Below are positions 54,914-64,000 of a stretch of 64,000 bases of DNA, piece after piece. Where the stretch lies: assembly GCA_033032175.1 (NCBI GenBank), contig CM065304.1:16306001-16370000 (forward strand), in the 5' to 3' direction. How positions within the stretch are numbered: the first letter of the stretch is position 1; every line of letters starts with the position of its first letter. The notes under the pieces were generated by a model. That model had not been told where the DNA came from. It worked only from the letters and a program-made list of their open reading frames with translations, and made no database searches. The stretch is from Saturnia japonica. Its lineage: Eukaryota; Arthropoda; Insecta; Lepidoptera; Saturniidae. Both the position numbers and the translations under genes were made by a program.

Positions 54914-56689
54914 TATATAATAAGAACTACAGCGATTTTTTAATATACCACTATAAACGATTTAGCGGTAACTTCAGTTATCAGAATTAAGATGTTTGTG
55001 TTAATAATACAATTGTAGTAAGAAAAAATAGTTTGTTATAATAATTGTATTCGTAACTACTTCATTGCTTTTCCATTTCATTTATTTTATTATTGTGTTC
55101 TACTCTACTTTTAAGTACATAAAATAAAGCTGTACTTAGTAAAAACAAGCGAAAATTCACAAAAATCATTGTATCCAGGAAGTTATTTAGGATTTTTTTG
55201 TGTAAAATATTTTTATAACGTTTCTCAGTATTATAATTTTTTTATAATGATAATCGATAGTAGATATGCATGTTTTTAAGTAATTTGCATTACCTAACAA
55301 TTTTTAAGATAGGTATTATTTCATAGTTTGGGGAGTCTATGAACTAGAAACCCCGCTGTGATTTCGATGACATTGAACAGTCAGTTTTCGACAAGGCCCT
55401 CGAAAAACCGCAGGGCGTTCACTGCGGGCTCCTAAATATGTTATTAAAACTATTTTGAAGCCATAAAATAATTATCGTCACCCGCTGAGGGTTAATTGAA
55501 AAATATTAATTCATTCCAAATTTTGATGGATTTTGCATAACCGTTTAACTTTTTGGTATACTGAATTTACTACATTAACTAGTTGCAGTTTATTTTCGTA
55601 CGTAATTATTATTTTTATATTACTAAAATAAGAGGTATATAAGGATTTATTGCACTTGAACATTAATAATTACTTTAAAATCGAATTTGTAATAAGTAAC
55701 TTCCATAATAAAACAGTTTTTTAATAAAAATTTTTTGCAACTAAACTGAGTTTACTGAGTTTATCTACTATAAGTTAGTTTTAGTCTGTCTTTGAGCCAG
55801 CTTTTTGTTTTTGAACATCCAAAGGAACTATATAATCTAGTTATTATATATAAAAAATAGAATACATAATTCAAACAACTTTAGAAATGCAATAATAATG
55901 TATTATGTACATACTATGTATTTGGTTTAGCTTTTCGCCTGCGCCGAATGCTGCTTCTCTAGAATAAACAATAATATTTGTACTTATTATGGTATTCAGT
56001 GAATATTTATTTTGTTAAAGTCTTTATCTGAATCTCTATACAAATAGATCAACTAATTGTGTAAACTGTGTACCTAATATATGTGAACAAAGCTAATGAC
56101 AGAAAGTTAAATACAATAAAGCACATTGCATTGTATACCACATTGATGACTATATGAATATATTTCGAGAAATGCCTTCTTAAACGATGCTTACGATATA
56201 AAATAATATTAACACCCTCCCCAAATTCCACATTTATAAAATCCCTTCGTAGTTTTGGCTGGGCGATGATGAGTCAGTCAGGAAATAACTAATAACTAAT
56301 AAGTAGGTAGGTACCTAGATAGATTAAATAAAATGAAATACTAAAAAATATGTACTCATGATATATAAAAAAATATTAATTACAAATATCGATAAACAAT
56401 ATTAAAAAGAAAAGAATATGGAACATAATAGGAAAACATTTATCCGTAAATTAAACTTCAATGAATGTTCATTTAAAAATGTTCGCGCTCGAGATCTCGA
56501 TACTTGAATGAGCTTTAGGAATCTTACAGCGAAACAACTGTCGACTATTCCGACAAATCGCATCAGTTTTTTATTGGGATTTTTATTAAACCGTCGTATA
56601 ATTAGTAACTTATTACTATATAGTGACCGAGGTTGGAGGTTTACTGTACAATGGATATCTATTCTCTTATAAGCTTAGCAGTTGGTACC
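54914..56689. other. AT-rich, no gene
   Basis: Nothing recognised. A GC-richer patch at 55330-55440 has no coding reading. Confidence 0.4.
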
Positions 56690-56900
56690 ATAATATCACC
56701 TGATGCTAAATGACTATGTGGTCGAAGATGCTAAGACGCTAAACCTAGGGAAACTGGCTCTCAGGTGCAGCAGCTGCCAGAACACACCACAGGTGCTTCG
56801 TTACAAATATTCAACTTAAAATTGGACGATTCATCAGGATTTCATTAGTAAATTACTTCCTTCCATGTGATGGTTTTATCACAATGTTGTCTTTTACCAA
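56690..56900. repeat. R1 repeat copy
   Basis: ATATCACCTGATGCTAAATG, 'ctatgtggtcgaagatgctaagacgctaaacctaggg', 'ggctctcaggtgcagcagctgcc' and 'tgtgatggttttatcac' form the fullest R1 copy. Confidence 0.65.
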
Positions 56901-57694
56901 AATCCTAGGCTTAGTGGCGATGAATAGGAACTGTGGCGATTTTAGCACCAAAAAGCGGTTATAACGACAGAGATAATAATCCATTGCTCTTCATCTTTTA
57001 TTCTAATTGTTTTTTGTGTTTCGCTCTTTCAGTTCGTAGTGAAATAGTAAGAAATGTCTCAAACTATTTTAGTTGTTCACTCTACGGTAATAAAATAGAG
57101 GTCATTCGCATTAATAGTTTTAATACGATTTTTGGTAACATCCGGAAACGGCGAAAAGTGATAAATCTGCGTTCAAGCTGTGTTCAAAATGTAAATTCAA
57201 AGATGAATCGATTAAATGTATATATTGATTCTGATTCAAACATTTATAATTTTGTGTGGGTTACAAACAAAAATAGACATTTTTATTAAAAACCGTAATA
57301 TTACAAGCATATTAGTTATGTTTTGCATTACGATTTTTTAATTAAAAGTTGTACGTCTGCAGGGCTCCTAACAGTATGCAATACAGCAATATTTTTGTTC
57401 CATTTTTGTACCCGATCATTTATACGAAGGGAGTGAATCATTCGAACTCCAGACCGTGTATGCTCATTCATTAGGAATTATAAATATATAATAAAAAGCG
57501 CTTCAAACTTTTATTTTGTAACAGTAGCCGATGTTACATATTGATGTATTGTTTTACTTTTAGCGATTTTATGCATCAATTAATTATATGATTATAAAAT
57601 GTGTTATTTAAAGAAATGAGTTATAATATAATATCAAATAAAATATTATCGAGAGTGATATGAAGAACTGTCACTCGATTATTATTTAGTATTA
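56901..57694. other. AT-rich, no gene
   Basis: The 118-residue open frame at 56933-57289 has no family resemblance and low-complexity composition. Confidence 0.35.
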
Positions 57695-57960
57695 GTTGGT
57701 GCCCGCGACTTCTTTCTCGTGAATGAATATAAATAATGTTTCACGGCAACTACTTCCATGTCTTATTTGGATTTAAAGTGTGCTGTTTTTTTTTTTAAAT
57801 TGGAATTTATCTATTATTTATTAGCTCGTATGGGGAAACATACAGCATATATTACTCTTAGGAAAGTTCCCTACCTTTCAATGAAGGTCCCGTCAAATGG
57901 GTTTTGTCAGTTAAGAGATAATCTGGACAAACAAACATTAAAAAAAATGCGTCTGGGTTA
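57695..57960 (-). repeat. H1-type repeat fragment
   Basis: GTGCCCGCGACTTCTTTCTC resembles the complement of the H1 end. It is followed by 'tttcaatgaaggtcccgtcaaatgg' and 'gttaagagataatctggacaaacaaac', the region also seen at 23.48-23.53 kb. Confidence 0.5.
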
Positions 57961-58599
57961 TGATAACGTATAAGTAATCATATGAGCTTAAGAAGAAGTC
58001 CTTATTTCAAACTTACAGACAGACACTTCAATTTTATTTATATGTAGGTTTAGATTTTACGGTAATGTAGAATTTAATAATATTGGTGTTTAAAGGTGTA
58101 TTTTAACTTCATTTATGCTTGAAGTAACGTTGTTTACTGTATACAATTAAGGTGGATTCTTGAGCAAAGCGTTAATAACGCATGAATGACGCGGCGTTAG
58201 AGGCGCTTCGGTGACTTTGGATAACCGCGACAGATGTACAGTCGGTACCGCCTTCGCCACACTGACCTAATCTCACAATAGTTCTTCTGAAATTATACAT
58301 TTTATTAGAGATCTACCTGAAATACTAAAAGAAGAGCAAGAAGATGATAAGTAAGTAGAATATTTGCAAAGGATATAGTAAGACATCAATACTTTAAAAG
58401 ATTGACATAAAGATTTGGATGAATAATGTGAGATAGAAAGGTTTTGTAAGTATTTTAAGGAAGGTATAGTCATTGTTGCAGGTCACGTATATGGGGTTGC
58501 TAAAAGAGGTGCAAAAAGTTAAGGCGAAATAAAAATAAGCGTGGCTGGATTGATTAGCAGCTAAGGCTAATCAAAGAGTGCAAAAGTCAAAATTAGAGA
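57961..58599. other. No gene recognised
   Basis: AT-rich sequence with a GC-richer piece at 58180-58270. It may include the decayed 5' part of the LINE that follows. Confidence 0.3.
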
Positions 58600-60086
58600 A
58601 TGTGGATAAGATAAGAAAGTTTTACAAAACGATGAAAGGGTTAGTGAAAAATGAGGTCAGTACGAAGAAAAAAGAGCGAAAGCATGAGTTTTACAGAAAG
58701 CTCTGTGATAATTTCCAAGCTAATATTAAAATGTTTGCAACGATAGAAATATTATAAAAGGAGAAAAATATGCGTTGAAGAGATAAAAGGAATATTTTGA
58801 AAGTTTGTAAATAAGGTACTAGCACCGATTCAAGCACATCGTCTTAAAGGGAATGAAAGTTACTCTGAAATCAATATTAATGTGGAAGAGATTATGATAG
58901 CATTAAAAAATGAATTCTGGTAAAACTGTGGGATATGACAGGATGTCTGTCGAAATACTGTCGGATAGGTTGTGGTAGCAAGTCACTTGTACCGCCTTTT
59001 TAACTTGTATTGGAGAAATGGTCGGGTACCGAGAGACTGGTTGGTACAAAGCTGCGATCGTGCCGTTATACAAGGAAAAGGATCACAACAATACTGTAAA
59101 AATTCCCGCGGAATTAGCTTCTCAGTGTTGTAGGCAAAGTATTAATTAAAGAATATGGGATGTACAAACGGGATCTAGAAAGGGTATGGGATGTACGGAA
59201 CTGGTCTTCTCCTTAGAGTGCATAACTTAAAAATATTTGGCAATAGACCAAAAGTCTATTGTGCATTCGCAGATTTATAAAAGGTCTACGACAAAGTGGC
59301 GAGGAATGAGTTGTGGTTGACATTGTGTAATCTCTCTATGAAAATTTCAGTGCTTACGTTAGATTAAACGGGGCATACACTAAATGGTTTAATATCCAAA
59401 AGGGTGTTAGACAGAGATATGTAGCGTCCCCATGGCTGTTCAACGTATTCATGGAGAATACGATTGACAGATTTGAAAGAGAGTGATTGTGGACTAAGAA
59501 TGAATGAGTTAATCGTCAAATGTCTTCTTTACGCTGATGATCAAGTATTACTTGCATCGTCGGCCAAGGATTTACAAGTGATGGTGACTATTATGAATGA
59601 AGCTTTGGAATGAAAGTGAATGCTAACATAACGAAAGTTATGGTATTTAAAAAGGAAGAGAGCATGACAGAAATATATATCCGGGTTTGTGGCGACGAAC
59701 TCAAGGAAGTGAATGAGTTTGTATACTTGAGATCGTTGTTTACTAATGTTGAAAAGTGTGAAAGTGATATTGAAAGGAGAGTAAATGCTAGTAACACGGT
59801 GAATAGGACGTTGCACAGCTTTATGAACAAACACAAAATTTCTACGAAAGATCGTCTGGTTGTACATAGAGGAGTGTTAGTTTTAACACTCGTGTACGGA
59901 AGTGAAAGCTGGGTGTGTCAGAAAAAGCATGAAAGTAAAATAAATGCAGTAGTAATGAGAGCGCTAAGGTATATGTTAGGAGTGAAATTGAGTGACAGGA
60001 TAAGTAATAGTGTGATAAGAAAAAGTTGTAATGTGAAAGAAGATATAGTCAAACGGATTGACAAAGGGATGTTTATTCTGGAATAA
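58600..60086 (+). pseudogene. LINE reverse transcriptase remnant (RTE-like)
   Basis: In shifting frames: MKGLVKNEV, KLCDNFQANIKMFA, INVEEIMIALKN, SGKTVGYDRMSVEILSDR (the 'GKAxGxDxxxxEML' finger motif), NLYWRNGRVPRDW, AAIVPLYKEKD, GCTELVFSLE, VYDKVARNELW, QKGVRQRYVASPWLFNVFME, VKCLLYADDQVLLASSAKDL (catalytic YADD intact), MNEALE, then a 158-residue open frame with VNANITKVMVFKKEESMTE, VNEFVYLRSLF, LVLTLVYGSESWVCQKKHES and NSVIRKSCNVKEDIVKRID. The family is RTE-like or a close relative. Many shifts and stops are present. A minus-strand relative lies at 16.7-17.05 kb. Confidence 0.85.
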
Positions 60087-61249
60087 TCTACACGTACAAT
60101 GCGCGAGTTTAATACATCAAATACACTTTTCGAAATTTAGAAATAGCTATTTGGAACTATGCGATGCTAGCCTACTAAAGGATTATATGGAAATTATAAT
60201 TTTATTGTAATTGACCGGGGTCCTTGACTTGAACAATTAAAATTACAATTTATAAGCTACACTCCACTTCTACTTTATGTACCAGATAATACCTATCAAT
60301 TTATCTTGTTAGTAAATAATAATCCATTCAGTTTATGATTTTAACTTTGTAAAAGCAGCTGTGGTTCACTTCAACATTGAAAAAATGATAATGTGAAAAT
60401 ATTACACTATATAAACCGCTCCGCTTATAATACTGACACCGCTGTCAGCAACTAATGCACCTTTACTTTTAAATTTCCATGCATTTAAATTATTATTTAA
60501 TTATACTTAATAAATAAGAAGAAATCCGGAATGCATTACGAAATGCCATTTTAAAATATTAATAATAAATATAATTGAAATTGAACGGGAAAGGTGTATT
60601 GCATCGATCAGCCGTTTTCGAAATTACTTGTGTTCAAAGACATGAAATTAAAATTTATAATTGTCAAAGCGATTAATTCATGTTTTTTAAGTTCCTCTTC
60701 AAATTTAATATTTTATATATATTTCTTTGTATTATTTTATCTTCGAAATTAGTATTAGCTGATATTAAAGTTTAACTATAAATATTTTGTAAATGGAACT
60801 CATTGGTTTAAATTCAGATAAAGTACCCTACTATTAAAGTGCATATTATTTAATAAATTATTTCATCTCAGTGAATAAGTGAGTCAGGTCTTCTCCTTCA
60901 ACATGTATTTAGATATTCTAATAATTATGGGATGCACGTTTTTACTAAATAAATGAATTATTATTGTTTGTAATAAATGCTTTGCTTCAATTATTATATT
61001 AGAGCATAATTTATAATATAATAAACCGACAAAGGTGTTTTGTAATACTTCTGTTATAAACATTGTGTTTAATATTATAACTTTTGTAAAATGATTTAAA
61101 AATAATTTAAATAGTCCCGCTATTAAAATACAAGTTACGATAGTTTGGTAGTTGTGGATACTTTGTATCTTTCTTTTTTACTAAATAAACTTTAAAATTC
61201 TCTAAAATTAAATACGGAAGTCACGTATTGTTTCTGTTAAGGTTATATT
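60087..61249. other. AT-rich, no gene
   Basis: No motif, repeat or open frame recognised. Confidence 0.4.
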
Positions 61250-61960
61250 TGAGTAGTTGACCCGCGCAACTTCGTCTGCGTTTAATAAGAGAGAGTGGGT
61301 TAGAGTGAGCGAGACGTAGGCAGAAACATAAAAAAATTATCGTAGGCACTTACAATACAATTTATAGGTGCCGCCCACCTGCCACAATGTTCCGCTAAAA
61401 TGCACGCGCGGTACATGATTATTATTTTGATGCGGAGTTCTTTTAAAACTGTGATATCTCCTAAGATATTTATTGAAATTAAATGATGTAAAGAGAAATT
61501 TTATCCAAAATGAAATTCTTGTGATGTTATTTGGATAATGAGTAATACCATGTTCATAAAACACCTTCGCAAACATTGCATTATTTTAGAACAAATTTCA
61601 TTAGAATAAAAAAGGTTATATTGCGTCAACCTTAAAAGATAGACATATGCTGTTGCAGACTTTATTTTATCTTTTAAGAGAAACAATTCCGTCACACATT
61701 ATTGTTGCGTAACTTTAACCGTTTACTCAGCGCACACAATGGAAACTTTCAAAATGAATAAATTTTCCCCGTTTTGCAACATTTTTCATTGATGCCCCGC
61801 TCCTATAGGGCATAGCATGATATTATATAGCCTATAGCATTCCTCGAAATATGGGTTATCCAACACTAAATACTTTTTCCATTCGAACCAGTAGTTCCTG
61901 AGATAAGCGCGTTCAACCAAACAAACAAACTCTTCAGCTTTATAATATCATTATAAATTA
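61250..61960 (-). mobile_element. Helitron-like fragment (minus)
   Basis: On the minus strand it begins ATATTATAAAGCTGAAGAGT and 'tttgtttgtttggttgaacgcgcttatctcaggaactactggttcgaatgg', followed by 'taggctatataatatcatgctatgcc'. It finishes near 61255 with CGCAGACGAAGTTGCGCGGG, the GACGAAGT hairpin block before the expected CTAG. The middle (61320-61760) is unrecognised. Confidence 0.55.
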
Positions 61961-62195
61961 GCTGGCTCCGTAGTCGTTGTTCTGCAGTTTCTAATAGTCA
62001 ATAACTCGACCATAGTATAAACGCCTTCTCGTTGTTTATTAATCTCTTAAATTCCATCATCATTTTTTATATGTATTTCTAAGATTTGGTTTTGTCTGGG
62101 TTTAATGATTGGACTTATGCCTGACCGAAAATTTTAAACCATCCATTAATTAGTACATGCTTATTGGTGTTTTGTGGTGAGCCTATGGTATAGTG

Positions 62196-62526
62196 CAGCG
62201 GCTCCTAACCTTTTCAATCATGTTACCCTTATGACCTATTAGAAAAATCCATTTTGCCCCCACCCCACTCCAAAATTTTTTATCATAAAGAAAAAACATC
62301 AAAATACAAAGAAGTCTTAATTAATTACAGTAAATTGCACATATTATATGCATAATGGAAATATATATCTATTTCATTAGTCAAAGTTCCCTCAGGACGG
62401 GAATGAATGAACAAATTTAAAGACGTTTTCACCGCCTCATTGGATTGGATTTCCCTTGTAAAAAAGCTTACACAGGATAGCGATTTTACTCCGAGGGGGC
62501 AACCACGTCCAGGTTCGGAACCCAGG
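62196..62526. mobile_element. hAT-type MITE, 331 bp
   Basis: The ends CAGCGGCTCCTAACCTTTTC and the complement CCTGGGTTCCGAACC are flanked by GTATAGTG (62188-62195) and GTATAATG (62527-62534), 7 of 8 bases identical. The 'cagnggttcccaacc' type of end is typical of hAT elements. Confidence 0.8.
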
Positions 62527-62549
62527 GTATAATGTCTGAACTTTCAATG

Positions 62550-62620
62550 CAATAACTATCATCTGATGCTAAGTGACGATGTGGTCGCAATCAATGTTGC
62601 TGTAATACATTAATTAATTT
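62550..62620. repeat. R1 repeat, start only
   Basis: CTATCATCTGATGCTAAGTG followed by 'acgatgtggtcgc' is the R1 beginning. The rest of the repeat is lost. Confidence 0.55.
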
Positions 62621-64000
62621 ACTTTGTTAAACTCGAACCCACGTCTTTCGTAGCGTATAACTGAATCATCGTTAGATAAGGTCACAGGGTAATTCATATT
62701 TAGTTACTCGTAAGAACTTCAGGTTGTCAAAACAAGTATAGAGTTATAAGTAAACTTTGGTACTTTAAGTACTCACTGAAGGGTGTAGTATAGTTACGGT
62801 AAAATCCAGTTATTGTCATACAGTCATCAGTTGCGCTAACGTATTCGCAAATAACAATAGTGTAGTATTAAATTGTGTCGCCGTTTCCCTGCGCACGCTT
62901 TGAATATATCACTATAATTATTCAACGCATTGCGTTTTGTAATGTTGAGTAAATGTATTAAGGCGATTTTATGTAACTGTCCATTGTGGAAAACATATTA
63001 CTATAGCTCTCAAGGAATATTGCAACTGCAAAATAATATAATTGAAAGATTCTTTTCAAGCAATACTGTTAACTTATTTGTTTACACATAATAGGACTTT
63101 GGAGTTTTTTTAATTTGAAAATACTGAAAAAATGAATATAAAAATAATTTAACTTGCCTTAAGAAAACAAGGCACAGTACCATATCGATACGAGTTATAG
63201 GAACGATAGATACGAGAAGCTTATAGATATAAACTGGATTTAATTATGCTTTACCTCTAAAGGGTAGACTAAAATATATTAGATTATACCTAATATTAAC
63301 ATATTTTAACTAATTTATAATAGTAGGATTGAGTGTTGATAAAAGAAAGATAATGCTGTATAATTATTAGTATTACGAAGTAAACGTTTCTGGCAACTGA
63401 AATATAATATGTTAGTACAGTAGGTACATTTAGAAATTATGGAATGTTTGATAGAAGTTTAAGGTTTTAGGAGAGACATGTTGTTACAAAACGAAAGAGA
63501 AATGATTTTTAGAAATAATAGGTTGAAAGTTAATATTCTCGCGTATTATAAGTCTAATTCAACTAGGACAGGGACGTAGTCAGAAGCACATTTTTGATAG
63601 CAAAAATAAAACAGCCGGTGAAGTGGAAGCAAAAGAATGCAGTCAGTGTATACATTATTACTTTGATGTAGAGATATCGAAAGGTGAAACAAACTTTCTC
63701 AATAACAACGACAAACACATTGAATATACTTAAGTTTATTTTAAATTAATTAGTCTTAATTGTTTATGTGTATGTGGCTTCTGTTTGTAAATGTTTATTT
63801 TCATGTTTTTGTATTTAGAAGATATATAGTAACTAAGAGTGAACCAATTTGAAGGTACTGTAGAGGTTTTGTAAGGATTGACATTTCCGCTTGAGGTCTT
63901 CCCTTCGTTTCGACCATGAACTAGGATGGTCTATCCTAGACCTTGTGGATTTACAGCAGCAGTTTATCTACCTGATCGTGAGAAAGTAACAATAAATACA
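62621..64000. other. AT-rich, no gene
   Basis: No coding frame, TIR or tandem array recognised to the window end. Confidence 0.4.

Noticed and set aside
57758..57973. 71-residue open frame
   Set aside because: Consists of H1-type repeat sequence also present in non-coding form at 23.5 kb.

Overview
This is a eukaryotic, insect and almost certainly lepidopteran, genomic window. It is AT-rich, poor in genes and filled with old transposable elements. The attribution rests on tRNA-derived SINEs with the tail motif common in butterflies and moths (tail containing CCCCGAAGGGTTAGGCAGA), Helitron-like ends of the form hairpin plus CACAGCTAG, fragments of RTE-, jockey- and CR1-type LINEs, and Tc1/mariner, pogo and hAT DNA transposons. 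No bacterial, CRISPR or phage features are present.

Host coding content is minimal. The one convincing host exon is 2894-3161 (+). It encodes 88 residues of the conserved C-terminal Not1 domain of CNOT1, the CCR4-NOT scaffold, in an open frame between a canonical 3' splice site and a GT donor. A Helitron-like element ends 64 bp before that exon. I did not find the next CNOT1 exon, so much of the rest of the window may be intron or intergenic DNA. A weaker candidate is a GC-rich pocket at 36.3-37.0 kb with ATG plus splice-donor signals.

Layout. 0.8-2.8 kb: Helitron-like composite (family H2) with two tandem arrays (about 122 bp and 107 bp periods) and a nested 447-bp TA-flanked MITE. 2.9-3.2 kb: CNOT1 exon. 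5.2-7.1 kb (+) and 13.2-15.1 kb (-): two inverted copies of a second Helitron-like family (H1) with central arrays of about 145-bp repeats carrying CGTTTGTAC. Between them lie a transposon-protein fragment (8.9 kb), an ORF1-plus-3'UTR retroelement lacking ORF2 (9.1-10.8 kb) and a jockey-like LINE remnant (11.2-12.9 kb). 16-25 kb: LINE scraps, a hAT MITE with perfect 8-bp target duplication, and a Tc1-type MITE containing two long palindromes. 26.0-28.6 kb (-) and 32.4-36.3 kb (+): two different pogo-like transposons, both with HTH, DDE domain, C-terminal PHD finger, 5'UTR intron and TA duplications; both are dead. 37-44.4 kb: a hAT MITE, a Tc1-like wreck and a fairly complete jockey-like LINE (-). 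45-54.9 kb: Helitron-like copies, a near-full-length Tc1-like DD34E element and a mariner. 58.6-60.1 kb: LINE. 61-62.5 kb: Helitron-like fragment and another hAT MITE.

The genes do not form a pathway. The biology here is nested transposition and decay. The most informative structures are the paired PHD-pogo elements, the H1/H2 Helitron-like families and the ORF1-only retroelement. Functions are assigned by reading motifs; no database search was run.
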